Part shown: positions 7,605 through 17,160 of the stretch, in pieces
Position numbering within the stretch: position 1 is the first letter of the stretch
Layout: the number at the start of each line of letters is the position of its first letter
Source of the DNA: Actinomyces mediterranea
Lineage (GTDB): Bacteria > Actinomycetota > Actinomycetes > Actinomycetales > Actinomycetaceae
Length of the DNA: 64,000 nt
Assembly (NCBI RefSeq): GCF_900155595.1
Contig: NZ_FTPB01000004.1
Location: 806,001-870,000, forward strand
Direction: 5' to 3'
Notes under the pieces: generated by a model
The model's input: the letters and a program-made list of their open reading frames with translations, nothing else
Told to the model about the DNA's origin: nothing
Databases searched by the model: none
Position numbers and translations under genes: made by a program

Positions 7605-10145
7605 GTGGAGTCCACACCCTCGTCGACGCCTCCACCCGGCGTAGGCGCCCTCGTCGATCTGTTGCACCGGCGCAGCGCCGACAATGATTGCCTCGTCGGC
7701 ATGCACGTCCTCCCCGGGCGCAGTGCCCGCCACGCAGACTGGCCCGCATGGGTCGCTCCGCAGGTCGTGGCCGCGTGGGCCGCGCGCGGAGCGGAGTGCC
7801 CGTGGAGTCACCAGGCCCAGGCGCTCGACGCAATTCACAGCGGACGTGACGTCGTCGTCGCCACTGGCACCGGCTCGGGCAAGTCCACCATCGCATGGAC
7901 GCCGATCCTCTCCGACATTATCGAGGGCGACGAAGTCGGGCGCATCTCCCAGATCCGGCGCCGACCCACGTGCTTGTACATGTCGCCGACGAAGGCTCTC
8001 GCCGCGGATCAGTTCGCAGGCCTCGGGCGCCTCCTCGGATCCGGCGCCTCGGGCACAGGCTCGGAGCTCGCCGGGGTGCGCGCCACCACCGCCGATGGGG
8101 ACACCCCGCGCGAGGCGAAGGACTGGGCGAGGACGAATGCCGACATCCTCCTCACCAACCCCGATTACCTCCACTACGTCATGCTGCCCGGCCACGAGAG
8201 GTGGACCCGTTTCCTCGCGTCCCTGCGCTACATCGTCATTGACGAACTCCACCACTGGCGCGGCGTCACCGGCAGCCACATCGCCCTCGTTATCCGCCGC
8301 CTGTTGCGCATCGCCCACCATCTCGGCGCCGACCCGCGGATCATCATGCTCTCGGCGACCATCCGCGACCCCGCTGCAGTGGGCGAAGCGATGACGGGCA
8401 GGCCGACACTGGCGATCGACGAGGACGGCTCCCCAGCGGGAGCGCACCACCTCGCCCTGTGGCAGGGGCAGCTCATCGCCGACGAGTCGGAGGTCGACAT
8501 CTCCGACTTCCTGCGCGCCGCCTCAGGAGAGGATGTCGTTGTGGAGGCGCCGACGCGCCGCCTCTCCGCACACACCGAAGCCTCCCGGCTCGGCGCCGCA
8601 ATGGTCGCCGAGGGCGCCCGCCTCCTCACCTTCGTCCGCTCCCGCGGGGGCGCGGAAACAGTGGCGGCGCAAATGCAGCGGCGTTTGAGTGCCCTCGGCT
8701 CCCCTGACGCGGGCAGGGTCGCCGCCTATCGGGGCGGATACCTGCCCGAAGAGCGCAGGGCGTTGGAACGGGGACTGCGCACGGGCTCTCTGAGGGCCGT
8801 CGCGACGACCTCGGCACTGGAGTTGGGGCTCGACATCTCCGGCCTCGATGCGACGATCAGCGCCGGTTGGCCCGGCACGCGTGCCTCCCTGTTCCAGCAG
8901 ATCGGCCGCGCGGGGCGGGCGGGCTCTGCGGGAGTGTCCGTGCTCATCGCCTCCGACAATCCCCTGGATGCTTATCTCATCCGCCACCCGGACCAGATCT
9001 TCGCGCCCGTCGAGTCCGCGGTCATCGACCCGGGCAATCCGTGGGTCCTCGCCCCGCACCTGTGCGCGGCTGCATCGGAGCTTCCCTTGTCGAAGTCGCG
9101 CAATGACGATGAAGACCTGCGGCTTTTCGGCCCGGGTTTTATCGCTCTGGCGGAGCGTTTGACTGCCGATGGTTATCTGCGGCGCAGGGAGGCCGGCTGG
9201 TTCTGGGATGCAACGAGGCTCGAACGCGTTTCGGATCTGACGGATCTGCGAGGCGGCGCGGGGGATGTGCAGATCGTGGACGCCCGTTCGGGGGCAGTCA
9301 TCGGCACCGTTGACGAGGCTGCAGCCGATGCCCAGGTCTTCCCCGATGCGATCTACGTCCATCAGGGCCGCACATTCCACGTCCTGTCCCTGTCGTCCTT
9401 GGAGGCCCCCATCCGGGAGGATTCGGTGCAGCAAACGCCGGTGTCCTCACTCATGCCCCCCTCCGCTAGAAGGTCGGCGGATCGGACGAGGGTCGCCGTC
9501 GTCGAGGAGGTCCGCACCCCGCTACGGACGAGGGCGAAACAGCACGTGTCGGTGTCGATCGTCAACGCCGAACGATCGTGGTCATCGTCCGACGGTCTCG
9601 TCACCTGGAGATTCGGCGCAGTCGATGTGTCGACGCGGGTCACCGACTACGATCTGTTGCGCCTGCCCGGCCTGGAGTTCATCCGCAACGTGGAGCTGAG
9701 GATGCCGACGAGGACTCTTGAGACGAAGGCCGTGTGGTACGAACTCGGCCCCGGCGCACTCGTGGCGGCGGGGCTGGAACAGGAGGATCTTCCCGGGGCG
9801 CTGCATGCGGCTGAGCATGCGGCGATCGGCCTATTGCCGCTGATCACGACCTGTGACCGCTGGGATCTGGGCGGCTTGTCGACTGCTCTGCACGACGACA
9901 CGGGAACGGCGACGGTATTCGTCCACGATGCCTTCCGCGGTGGCGCGGGGCACGCGGAGTGCGGTTTCGACAGGGCATCCGAGTGGGTTGAAGCGACGTG
10001 GAATGCTGTGGCATCGTGCGACTGCGAGGAGGGGTGTCCGCGCTGTATCCAGTCCCCCAAGTGTGGGAACGGCAATGAGCCCTTGTCCAAAGCGGGCGCC
10101 CTCGCGCTCATGGACTTCCTGAGGGAGCGCTGCCCCGGGGAGTAG
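7605..10145 (+). CDS. DEAD/DEAH-box helicase with C-terminal DUF1998 zinc domain (helicase/secretion neighbourhood)
   Basis: Superfamily 2 helicase of the MrfA/YprA-like group, ATP-dependent and presumably active in nucleic-acid repair. Walker A (ATGTGSGKS) is near residue 85, the Walker B variant DELH near 212, motif III SATI near 250, and motif [11 protein letters not shown] near 430. The C-terminus has the cysteine cluster [10 protein letters not shown] followed by [11 protein letters not shown], the signature of DUF1998 helicases. The GTG start follows AAGGAGG. This helicase subtype is conserved beside the actinobacterial Tad genes, as here, though a functional link between the two has not been established to my knowledge. 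The length of 846 residues is normal. Confidence 0.92.
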   Translation: MESTPSSTPPPGVGALVDLLHRRSADNDCLVGMHVLPGRSARHADWPAWVAPQVVAAWAARGAECPWSHQAQALDAIHSGRDVVVATGTGSGKSTIAWTPILSDIIEGDEVGRISQIRRRPTCLYMSPTKALAADQFAGLGRLLGSGASGTGSELAGVRATTADGDTPREAKDWARTNADILLTNPDYLHYVMLPGHERWTRFLASLRYIVIDELHHWRGVTGSHIALVIRRLLRIAHHLGADPRIIMLSATIRDPAAVGEAMTGRPTLAIDEDGSPAGAHHLALWQGQLIADESEVDISDFLRAASGEDVVVEAPTRRLSAHTEASRLGAAMVAEGARLLTFVRSRGGAETVAAQMQRRLSALGSPDAGRVAAYRGGYLPEERRALERGLRTGSLRAVATTSALELGLDISGLDATISAGWPGTRASLFQQIGRAGRAGSAGVSVLIASDNPLDAYLIRHPDQIFAPVESAVIDPGNPWVLAPHLCAAASELPLSKSRNDDEDLRLFGPGFIALAERLTADGYLRRREAGWFWDATRLERVSDLTDLRGGAGDVQIVDARSGAVIGTVDEAAADAQVFPDAIYVHQGRTFHVLSLSSLEAPIREDSVQQTPVSSLMPPSARRSADRTRVAVVEEVRTPLRTRAKQHVSVSIVNAERSWSSSDGLVTWRFGAVDVSTRVTDYDLLRLPGLEFIRNVELRMPTRTLETKAVWYELGPGALVAAGLEQEDLPGALHAAEHAAIGLLPLITTCDRWDLGGLSTALHDDTGTATVFVHDAFRGGAGHAECGFDRASEWVEATWNAVASCDCEEGCPRCIQSPKCGNGNEPLSKAGALALMDFLRERCPGE

Positions 10146-10211
10146 CCGCGCCCGGCCGCACCGCCATCGTCAGTCGCGGCGGCTCCGGAGCGGCGGTGCT
10201 TACTGCAGACA

Positions 10212-10248
10212 CCGTGAGGGGCCGACCGAAGCGGTCGACCCCTCACGG
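10212..10248. terminator. Bidirectional terminator between helicase and Tad genes
   Basis: CCGTGAGGGG-C-CGACC pairs with GGTCG-A-CCCCTCACGG around a five-base GAAGC loop. It separates two convergent transcripts, so it can serve both. No long T-tract is present. The remaining bases to 10396 show no gene. Confidence 0.75.
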
Positions 10249-10396
10249 CATCCCATCAACACAGTGCAAGTCTTCGAATATGTCCCTTTCTCGCCTCTCG
10301 TGGTGCTCGCTCCACTCGGGGCATTGGCTCGATGGATATAAAGATACGGAGCCCTCCTTGTAACACCATGGAGTGGGCCTGTGAGTTTCCTGGGAA

Positions 10397-10882
10397 TTAG
10401 TCGCCCCGGATTGAGCTTTCTTCGGGCCCGGCGCGAGAGCGGGCCCGAAGCGTCACCGACCATCCCGCGATCACCGTCGCATCGGAGACGATCACTCTGG
10501 TGTCCGCACCCACGACCTCGCAGGATTCGAGGGTCATGGAATTGCGCTGAGCAACTGTCGCCGCTTGGTCGCAGGGCCGCGACCCCACGTCCTGGAAGGG
10601 TGCCGTCGCAGACGCATCCCCTCCCGCCAGTGCGGCGAGGTCGCCGACCGCTTCGACCCGGGCTCGCGCCGCGTACACGTCGCCCATTGCGCCGACCGCG
10701 ATGGCGAGGACGAGCGCGCAGGCGACAATGCCCGCGACGAGGACGGTGCCCGAACCCCGCTCTCCCCGACGGAGCCCCGAGTCCCGACGCTCGCCGTTCA
10801 TGCCGATCCGCATGCAGATCACTGCGATGAGCCACGACGCGCCGACGAGTCCGCGACTCATTCGCGGGGTGCGGGATCTCAT
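10397..10882 (-). CDS. TadE-like protein (Rv3654c type, helicase/secretion neighbourhood)
   Basis: Small pseudopilin-like component of the actinobacterial Tad locus. The segment ERGSGTVLVAGIVACALVLAI resembles the processing site and hydrophobic helix of TadE-like proteins, with the conserved Glu replaced by Gly-Thr-Val as in this subfamily; a downstream helix (YAARARVEAVGDLAALAGGD) is the family hallmark. An extra N-terminal hydrophobic stretch (LVGASWLIAVICM) precedes it. The start at 10882 is chosen for its ATGA overlap with the upstream TadE gene. The product is 161 residues. It ends the pilin-gene operon before the bidirectional terminator. Confidence 0.78.
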   Translation of the reverse strand: MRSRTPRMSRGLVGASWLIAVICMRIGMNGERRDSGLRRGERGSGTVLVAGIVACALVLAIAVGAMGDVYAARARVEAVGDLAALAGGDASATAPFQDVGSRPCDQAATVAQRNSMTLESCEVVGADTRVIVSDATVIAGWSVTLRARSRAGPEESSIRGD

Positions 10883-11265
10883 GGCGCTGTCGATTCCATG
10901 AGGGTCTGCACCGTGCACGAAGCGGATCCCGCTGTGAAGGATCCGATGGCGACACCGGGCGCTGTTGCGGTCGCCGTCACCCATCGTTCGGATCGTGACA
11001 GGTGCACGGCGCCTCCGCGCTCCGCGAGCACTCCGAGTGCCTTATCGGCCACCGATGCGCTATCGGGGGCACCGAGCGAATAGGCGCGCGCCCCTTCGCG
11101 GGCGGCGTGGCACAGCCTGTGCCGTGTCAGGGAGGTCTGGGCGACGACGAGGATGAGGGCGATCATCGTGACGACGGCGACGAACCCGATGGCGAGTTCG
11201 ACTGTGACGGATCCGCCGTCGCGCCCCCGCCCCGGCCCCCGACGGCGCTCGGGCAGTGCCCTCAT
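10879..11265 (-). CDS. TadE-family pseudopilin
   Basis: Minor pseudopilin of the Tad/Flp system. DGGSVTVELAIGFVAVVTMIAL shows the G/S-x4-E processing motif and the following hydrophobic helix, and TRHRLCHAAREGARAYSLG is the conserved TadE amphipathic segment. The product is 128 residues with two C-terminal cysteines flanking a short beta region. It overlaps both neighbours by four bases, so its translation is coupled to the DUF4244 gene before it and the second TadE-like gene after it. The mature protein would sit in the membrane until assembly. Confidence 0.85.
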   Translation of the reverse strand: MRALPERRRGPGRGRDGGSVTVELAIGFVAVVTMIALILVVAQTSLTRHRLCHAAREGARAYSLGAPDSASVADKALGVLAERGGAVHLSRSERWVTATATAPGVAIGSFTAGSASCTVQTLMESTAP

Positions 11266-11501
11266 AGCGTGAGCGCGGACTCGATGATGCCCTGGAGCAA
11301 TCCTTTGACGGCCCCCGATTTCAAGATGACGAGGAGCAGGCCCGCGAATCCCGCTGCGGCCACTGCTCCGATCGCGTATTCGACTGTTGTCGACCCCTCT
11401 TCTGAATCCCGCCCGTCGGCGCGCGCAAGGGATTCGAAGTGCGCTGCCATTGCGATGCGCGCCGCGATGAGGCGCGTGTGGGCTGCGGCGATCGTGTACA
11501 T
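11262..11501 (-). CDS. DUF4244 small pilin-like protein
   Basis: Likely major Flp-type pilin of this Tad locus: 79 residues with EEGSTTVEYAIGAVAAAGFAGLLLVIL, a G-S-x3-E processing motif followed by a hydrophobic helix, and a short C-terminal tail. This is the DUF4244 family found at this position in actinobacterial Tad loci. The start is supported by AGGAGG four bases after the ATG-distal spacer (11505-11510). It is first in its transcript, with a separate promoter and about 150 bases of leader, which would let pilin be made at a different level from the assembly machinery. Confidence 0.85.
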   Translation of the reverse strand: MYTIAAAHTRLIAARIAMAAHFESLARADGRDSEEGSTTVEYAIGAVAAAGFAGLLLVILKSGAVKGLLQGIIESALTL

Positions 11502-11660
11502 GAGTCCTCCTGAATGTAGTACCGGTAATCGGCCCCGATGTGGGGGCTTTCAGACTCGTTGACGCGGGCGCTCGCGGCGAGTGCGCGGCCTCTGCTCTGT
11601 GAACGAATTGGCCTGTCGCACTTCTTTGTGGATCGAGGTGCGCTGTGCACGCACCGCACT

Positions 11661-11666
11661 ATTATG
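11661..11666 (-). promoter_or_regulatory. Candidate -10 element for the pilin operon
   Basis: On the minus strand the hexamer CATAAT lies about 160 bases before the DUF4244 start, with TTG-rich sequence at the -35 position, in a 275-base gap between the fused tadB/C gene and the pilin genes. The gap shows no other gene. The element is inferred from match and position only. Confidence 0.45.
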
Positions 11667-11776
11667 ACACAGCGTCAGAAAACAATGTTGTTGTCCACCC
11701 CGCCGACCAGCGCCCGCGGGGCGCGCTCGTCACCCTGGCACTCCCCTCGGATCGGACTCGGAGCTGATAGGGGGCT

Positions 11777-12955
11777 CTACGTGAATCCGCTGCCCGTCGC
11801 CATGAGGTGCATGATGATCGGCAATATTCCGAGGGCGATGAATGCGGGCAGGAGCAGGGCGCCCAGAGGGGCGACCAAATGGACACCGAGTTTCTCGGCT
11901 TCAATGCGGGCGTCGGCCGCACGCCGGGAACGGATTTGAGCGGATGCGCGGTGGAGCATCGGCCCCGGCGCCACCCCGTCGCACCAGGCGGATTTGAGGG
12001 CGCGCGCGAGCGCCCGCGCCTCTTCGGGGGATTCCTCCCACGCGCGATCCCAAGCGACCCCGAGCGCGATCTCGCGGCCGATCCTCTCGAGCCGCTCACT
12101 GCCTTCGGCCATTCCAAGGGCTTCAATGATGCGGGGAATCGACGCTCCTGACTCCAAGCCCGCGCAGGCGAGGTCGCATAGGACCGCCGAATCGACTCCG
12201 TCGGCTGAGCATTGGGCGCGCCTGATCAGAGTTCTGCTCACAAGATGAGCCGCGATCATGCACGAGACGCCGACGAGGGCGGATAGTGTTCCCACCCCGC
12301 CGTCAGTGAAGCGCGCTATCGGATCGGCGCCCAGTCCCCATGCGCCGCCGAGTGCGACGAGGGGCAGGGCGGTCATGATTCGCGCGGAGGTCTGTACTCC
12401 TGAGGTCGCGGCTTGTCTCGATTCCTCAGCCGATTCGGCCTCGTCGACTCCGTCGGCGACGAGGTCGAGCACCTGTGCGACGGGCGAGCCCAGCATGACC
12501 GTCAGCGAGCATGCCGCCTTAAGGGTTTGCGCCGCTCGTCGCGCGGCCCTGGCCCTCACTCCCCTCCCCCTCCAGTATTGTCGCAGGTCACCGAGGCCCC
12601 TCACCTCGGCAAGGGAGTGCTCGTGAGCGAGGGCGGCCACGACGCGCGGAACTCCCCTGTCGTCAATACCGCACCAAGGCGGACGAAGTTCCGCCTCATC
12701 CCAGGCGGCGCGCCATGCGCCATCCAGGGGAGCACCCGCGCGCAGTCTCGCTGCGACATCGACGATGAGAAGTGCGAGCACCGGGCCGCTGGGCTCGCGC
12801 GCGCTTCCCGCTATCGCCCGCGCTCTGGCGTGTTCTGTCGCACGACTGCTCGTTCTCCGCCACGCGACAATGCATCGGCGCCGGTAGACTCCATCGCCAA
12901 CGATGACCATGGCGACGAGCACGACGGCGCTGACACCGAGGAGCGTCCCCATCAT
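11777..12955 (-). CDS. Fused TadB/TadC-like inner-membrane platform protein
   Basis: Type II secretion F-domain protein that would form the membrane platform on which TadA acts. Two F-domain-like halves can be seen in one chain: the first around residues 57-190 (VAARLRAGAPLDGAW ... GSPVAQVLDLVADGV), a central pair of membrane helices, and the second around 245-355 (LCDLACAGLESGASIPRIIEALG ... GVAPGPMLHRAS, abbreviated), then a C-terminal membrane hairpin (LLLPAFIALGILPIIMHL). In most loci these are two genes, so this is a natural fusion or a merged pair. It overlaps tadA by four bases. Length is 392 residues, short for two full proteins, so each half is minimal. Confidence 0.8.
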   Translation of the reverse strand: MMGTLLGVSAVVLVAMVIVGDGVYRRRCIVAWRRTSSRATEHARARAIAGSAREPSGPVLALLIVDVAARLRAGAPLDGAWRAAWDEAELRPPWCGIDDRGVPRVVAALAHEHSLAEVRGLGDLRQYWRGRGVRARAARRAAQTLKAACSLTVMLGSPVAQVLDLVADGVDEAESAEESRQAATSGVQTSARIMTALPLVALGGAWGLGADPIARFTDGGVGTLSALVGVSCMIAAHLVSRTLIRRAQCSADGVDSAVLCDLACAGLESGASIPRIIEALGMAEGSERLERIGREIALGVAWDRAWEESPEEARALARALKSAWCDGVAPGPMLHRASAQIRSRRAADARIEAEKLGVHLVAPLGALLLPAFIALGILPIIMHLMATGSGFT

Positions 12956-14127
12956 TCGCCCCGGTCGGGTACGAATGCATCACAGTCAATCGGCCCGGTG
13001 ACGACGCAGAGCCTGTCCCATCCGGCGTGTGTGCGCGCTGCTCCGTCCTCGTCGACGGTGAGGGCGAGGACGGAGCGCAGTTCCCCGCCTTCTCGTTCCA
13101 ATACGGCGACCTGCGCCACCCACCGCCTTCTGTTCACGCCGTCTGCCCCGACCGGGCCCCTGCGCATATGAACGACGGCGTCAATCGCTGCGACGGCCTG
13201 CGCGGCGATCGCCGTGTCGCTCATCCCCGCAAGCGCTCCGAGCGCCATCAGACGCGCGGGCACATCGTCCGCCCCATTGGCGTGCAGCGTCGCCCACCCG
13301 CCGTCGTGGCCCGTGTTGAGGGCAAGGAGGACATCGCGCACCTCGACTCCCCGGCATTCACCGAGGATGAGCCGGTCGGGCCGCATCCTCATGGCGGCTC
13401 GCACGAGTTCCGACAGTGGGATCGCGCCCGCCCCCTGGATATTCGCCCTCCTCTCGGCGAGGCAGACGATATGCGGGTGGTCGGGCCGCAGTTCGGGGAT
13501 CTCTTCAATGCAGACGATCCGCTCGTGAGCGGGGACGAGGCCGAGGAGCGCGGACAGTAGGGTCGTTTTCCCACAGCCCGTCGCCCACGAGACGAGGACA
13601 TTCGCGCGGCGTTCGACGAGCCTGCGCAGTACCGCCGCCATGAGCGCAGCGATGGAGCCCGATTCCTCCATATCTGTGATGCTCAGCGCCTGCGCCCGCG
13701 ATGTACGCAACGACACAAGGGTTCCCGATGCGCTCGGGTGGGGCAGGACCGCGTGAAGCCTCACTCCTCCGGGCAATGTCCCATCGACGATGGGGCTCGA
13801 GTCATCAAGGCGTTTGCCGCAGGCAGCGGCCATGTGGATGGCGAGGCGACGGGTCCCCTCTTCTCCTGCAATCGCGGTGTCGACCCGTTCGAGTCCCCCG
13901 CCGCGGTCGATCCACACGGCCCCGGAGTTGATGAGGACGTCGGTGACCAGAGGGTCTGCAATGAGGGGCGCGAGGTCGGGGCCGATCCCCTGGGCGAGTG
14001 TACGCACCCGTTCCATCGCCATAGTGGCCTCGCGCATGCCCGATCCGGGGCGCGCAGTCGATTGGATCGCACGTGCCAGGCCCTCTCCCGCTGCGAGTGC
14101 TTTGAGTGCCGCGTCGTCAGTGGTCAT
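12952..14127 (-). CDS. TadA/CpaF-family secretion ATPase
   Basis: Hexameric ATPase powering Tad pilus assembly. An N-terminal domain (LVTDVLINSGAVWIDRGGGLERV, abbreviated) precedes the RecA-like core. Walker A reads ATGCGKTTL near residue 183 in place of the usual GTGSGKTTL, keeping the essential GKT. The Asp box (IVCIEEIPEL), the Walker B-like RPDRLILGECRG and the His box (TGHDGGWATLHAN) are all present, so it should be active. It matches the actinobacterial helicase/secretion-neighbourhood ATPase subfamily. It overlaps the CpaE-like gene upstream and the fused tadB/C downstream by four bases each. Product 391 residues. Confidence 0.92.
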   Translation of the reverse strand: MTTDDAALKALAAGEGLARAIQSTARPGSGMREATMAMERVRTLAQGIGPDLAPLIADPLVTDVLINSGAVWIDRGGGLERVDTAIAGEEGTRRLAIHMAAACGKRLDDSSPIVDGTLPGGVRLHAVLPHPSASGTLVSLRTSRAQALSITDMEESGSIAALMAAVLRRLVERRANVLVSWATGCGKTTLLSALLGLVPAHERIVCIEEIPELRPDHPHIVCLAERRANIQGAGAIPLSELVRAAMRMRPDRLILGECRGVEVRDVLLALNTGHDGGWATLHANGADDVPARLMALGALAGMSDTAIAAQAVAAIDAVVHMRRGPVGADGVNRRRWVAQVAVLEREGGELRSVLALTVDEDGAARTHAGWDRLCVVTGPIDCDAFVPDRGE

Positions 14128-15242
14128 GAAGCCTCCTGAGTGAAGCGGTTCGCCCAGTGGCGTCCGAGGAGTCGCCGCACTGCGGTAGTGATGTCGTCGC
14201 GTCCGAATCGAAGAGCCCTACTGCCCGATGCATCGGCGTAGGACAGGAGTGGTGCCCCCGGCGCCGCCGCTTCGATGTGCTCGCGGTGGCCGCCGCGGAA
14301 GACGAGGATATGGGGCAACTCAGGCGTCCACAATTCGTAGGAGCAGGCCAGAACGGATGCCCCACGAAGGCCGGAGTGTCCGACAAGGACGAGGGCGTCC
14401 ATATAGGCAATCGATCCTCGGTGCGCGCCCTCCCCCCAGCGCCCCGCGTCAACGACGATGAGGGGATGGTCGCCCGCACCGCGGCGAATGCGGATTCCCC
14501 TGCGGCAGGCGTCAATCACTGGGATGAGCCGCGGATCCACGGGGTCTGCGACTCCCCCGACGTCTCCGGCGAGAAATGGGAGGCTCCCCGACTCGGGCAG
14601 GTGCGTGATGAAGTCCGCGGCGAAAGCGTTTTCGGCGGGGTCGATATCGCACCACCTGAGGCCCGGGTGCGCCGCTGCGCCCTCGTCAATGATTCCGGGA
14701 GCGGACCCCGAGGCGTCGATGAGCACTCCTCCTGCACGGATTGCGAGGCGGTGAGCGAGTGTCGACGCCCCGGCCCCTCCGTTCCAGCCGCACACGCCGA
14801 TACAGGCAATTGGTGCTGTACGGCCGGACTCCGACTCGTAGTCTGAAGCATCGATAGCCCGCGCCGAGCACTGCCAGGCGCGCGTCAGCCACGAGGCTCG
14901 CAAGCGTCCAGAGCGGCTGCCCGGTGGCGTCTCCTGCGCTGTTGCCCCTTCGGTGGAGGCGATGATCTGAGCGAGCAGGGAATTGTCCTGTGGCAGGCGC
15001 AGACTCCCGCGCTCCCCGATGCGCACCGTCGCCACTGCGAGACCCGCCCAGTGGGCCGCCGTCTGCGCATCTTGGGTACACACGAGGGCGGGAAGGGAAT
15101 CCTCGTAGCTCATCGTCCATTCGGTTCCCCCTACGAGTGCGAGGATGTCGCGGACATGCGCGAGGTCGGGGCCCGTCAGTCCATCGCAGTGCACGCCCCG
15201 CCTGGGCGTCTGGCGCCCCTGGGCTTCATCTGATCCCGTCAT
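14124..15242 (-). CDS. CpaE-like MinD/ParA-type ATPase (Ssd family)
   Basis: Actinobacterial CpaE homologue (the family of mycobacterial Ssd, Rv3660c), thought to localise the Tad machinery or influence septum placement. The central deviant Walker motif GWNGGAGASTLAHRL lies near residue 151; the signature lysine is absent, as is common in this subfamily, so ATP hydrolysis is doubtful. Conserved downstream features include GVLIDASGSAPGI and LIVVDAGRWG. The N-terminal third resembles a degenerate receiver domain. I chose the ATG at 15242; an upstream in-frame ATG at 15278 is possible. It is first in the ssd-tadA-tadBC operon and divergent from the HAD gene, as in mycobacteria. Confidence 0.87.
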   Translation of the reverse strand: MTGSDEAQGRQTPRRGVHCDGLTGPDLAHVRDILALVGGTEWTMSYEDSLPALVCTQDAQTAAHWAGLAVATVRIGERGSLRLPQDNSLLAQIIASTEGATAQETPPGSRSGRLRASWLTRAWQCSARAIDASDYESESGRTAPIACIGVCGWNGGAGASTLAHRLAIRAGGVLIDASGSAPGIIDEGAAAHPGLRWCDIDPAENAFAADFITHLPESGSLPFLAGDVGGVADPVDPRLIPVIDACRRGIRIRRGAGDHPLIVVDAGRWGEGAHRGSIAYMDALVLVGHSGLRGASVLACSYELWTPELPHILVFRGGHREHIEAAAPGAPLLSYADASGSRALRFGRDDITTAVRRLLGRHWANRFTQEAS

Positions 15243-15357
15243 GGTCCTAGGCCACCTCATTGGCACCACCGAACACAAGGACGCGACAGCGGATCTGTGG
15301 AAGACTTATTCAACCGATGAAACTGTGGATAACGACACCCCGCCTAGTGGAGGCCCG

Positions 15358-16164
15358 ATGACCGATCAGCCGTCATCTACTCGCTGCGCAGCATTCTTCG
15401 ACCTGGACAAGACGATCCTCGCGACGTCCTCGTCGCTCGCCCTGCAGGGCTCCTTCGTCGACGCCGGGCTCATTTCGAGGCGCGCCGCACTCATGTCGGT
15501 CATCGTCCACCTGCCCTATCTCATCCAAGGCGCCGATGAGGAGCGGATGGATCAGATGGCGCGCGTCATCGGCGATCTCGCTCGGGGCATGGATGCGCAT
15601 GCGGTCGAGAGGATCGTGGAGGATTCGCTGGGCGCAGTCATCGACCCGGTCTGCTACGTACAGGCGCTCGAGCAGATCGCCTCCCATCGCGCACAGGGGC
15701 ATCCGATCGTCATCGCCTCTGCCTCCGTCGAGCAGATCGTCCGCCCGATCGCTCGGATGCTCGGGGCCGACCACGTCCTGGCGACCAGCGCGGGCATCGA
15801 CGAGAATGGCGCATACACCGGGGAGATCCTCCACTACAACCAGGCGCATGGCAAAGCAGAAGCGTGCGCGAGGCTCGCAGCACAACAGGGCTGGGACCTG
15901 GCCGAATGCTGGGCGTATTCGGATTCCGTGTCGGATGAGCCTCTGCTCGCGAGCGTCGGGCACCCCGTGGCGGTGAATCCCGACAGAGGACTGCGCGATA
16001 TCGCTGTTGAACGAGGCTGGCAGATCATGCATTTCACGACGAGGGCGAGAGTGCGCCGCCGAGTCCCGCAACTCCCGCTGCCCGTCGCGGCCGCCGGGGT
16101 CGGCATCGCGGTGGGCGTCGGCGTCGGCGCATGGGCGCTCCTCGCATCTCGCAGGGCCGCCTAG
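15358..16164 (+). CDS. HAD-IB family phosphatase with C-terminal membrane anchor
   Basis: SerB-like HAD hydrolase of the group conserved beside ssd in actinobacteria (Rv3661 position). The catalytic motif FFDLDKTIL is at residues 14-22 (nucleophile and acid Asp in DLD), motif II is VIASAS, and motif IV is YSDSVSDEPLL. A C-terminal hydrophobic segment (VAAAGVGIAVGVGVGAWALLA, residues about 243-263) could tether it to the membrane. The ATG at 15358 follows GTGGAGG; in-frame sequence back to 15145 lies in the divergent gene. Product 268 residues. The substrate is unknown; members are annotated as phosphoserine phosphatase-like. Confidence 0.88.
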   Translation: MTDQPSSTRCAAFFDLDKTILATSSSLALQGSFVDAGLISRRAALMSVIVHLPYLIQGADEERMDQMARVIGDLARGMDAHAVERIVEDSLGAVIDPVCYVQALEQIASHRAQGHPIVIASASVEQIVRPIARMLGADHVLATSAGIDENGAYTGEILHYNQAHGKAEACARLAAQQGWDLAECWAYSDSVSDEPLLASVGHPVAVNPDRGLRDIAVERGWQIMHFTTRARVRRRVPQLPLPVAAAGVGIAVGVGVGAWALLASRRAA

Positions 16165-16177
16165 GCCATCCGATTCC

Positions 16178-16205
16178 CCGCCGTCACATGTGGCGCACAC
16201 GGCGG
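16178..16205. terminator. Hairpin between convergent genes
   Basis: CCGCCGT and ACGGCGG form a seven-base-pair stem around a partly palindromic loop (CACATGTG), between the HAD gene and the convergent hypothetical gene. It lacks a T-tract on the plus side and is short, so it is a moderate candidate. Confidence 0.5.
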
Positions 16206-16213
16206 CTAAATAC

Positions 16214-17053
16214 TCACGACAGCTTGCGCGCTTGAACGTGGAGCGCGATGTCGGCTCCCACCTCGGCGCCGTAGACGATGGAGTCGGCGAAGTGGACCAT
16301 CCAGCGGGCGAGCCCGTCCTCGTCGACACTCACCCACCCCGCGAGGTCGCGCACACCGCCCGCCTGATCGAGGGCGTCGGCCGCTGAAATGACGCATACC
16401 CCCGTCGGGTCGACGCCCCTGACGGTGAGGACCCACCGGGCAAGAGCCGCCCCGACCGCGGCCGAGGCGGGGGTGAAGACCTCGCGGACGCGGAAGTGCG
16501 CGACGAGGGCGGCTGCGGATTCGATGGCTCCGAGTCCGCTTCCCAACAGCCGTATCGCGTAGGCGAGCCGGACCGGATCAGCGGGGATCGCCACACCACT
16601 GGGGTCGAGGCGCCCCGACTCGACGAGCGCGGAGCACAAGTCCCTGTGCAGGGATGCGATAAGTGCGGGGAATGCGGGCGGACGGTGAAGCGCCGACATG
16701 CGCGTATTGAGAGGCGGGAAGAGGGAGACGAGGTGGAATTGAGCCCTCCACGCTCCCAGAGCGGCATCCATCGCGGGATCATCTGCGGCGCGCCCCTCGC
16801 CACGGGCATCCTTCAGGGAAGCGATGCGCAGGTCGTCAACGCTGGTGCGCGCACCCATGAGGATCGCGAGTGCGGTCGCCTCCCTGACGCCGGCCTCTGC
16901 TCGGGCCTCCTCCCATCCGCGCCGCAGCCCTTCGTGGAATCTCAGGTCGGCGAGCACGCCGCGGGCGGAATCGAATGCCCCGCGCACATCAGCGCGTCCG
17001 GCGACGGCTGCGATGAGGCTGATCTCAGGATCGACGAGGGCGTCAATAGTCAC
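16214..17053 (-). CDS. Conserved hypothetical protein of the ssd neighbourhood
   Basis: No catalytic motif recognised. The 279-residue, Ala-rich, mostly helical protein resembles the conserved gene found next to the HAD/ssd pair in other actinobacteria and often labelled oxidoreductase without biochemical support. Its middle (REATALAILMGARTSVDDLR, then a helix and HRPPAFPALIASLHRDL) recalls the N-terminal helical region of Fic-like proteins, but the Fic HPFxxGN motif is missing. The GTG start at 17053 has no ribosome-binding site; TACTCT lies six bases upstream, which suggests a leaderless message. It converges on the HAD gene. Confidence 0.65.
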   Translation of the reverse strand: MTIDALVDPEISLIAAVAGRADVRGAFDSARGVLADLRFHEGLRRGWEEARAEAGVREATALAILMGARTSVDDLRIASLKDARGEGRAADDPAMDAALGAWRAQFHLVSLFPPLNTRMSALHRPPAFPALIASLHRDLCSALVESGRLDPSGVAIPADPVRLAYAIRLLGSGLGAIESAAALVAHFRVREVFTPASAAVGAALARWVLTVRGVDPTGVCVISAADALDQAGGVRDLAGWVSVDEDGLARWMVHFADSIVYGAEVGADIALHVQARKLS

Positions 17054-17160
17054 CCGTCAAGAGTACGTTGCCGCGGCTCGGAGAGCCCGGCTCCGCTCAT
17101 CAGCGAGGGCGGGCAGGGCGCGCCCCCTCCAAAGAACTCGTAAAGCACCATACTTAGGGT

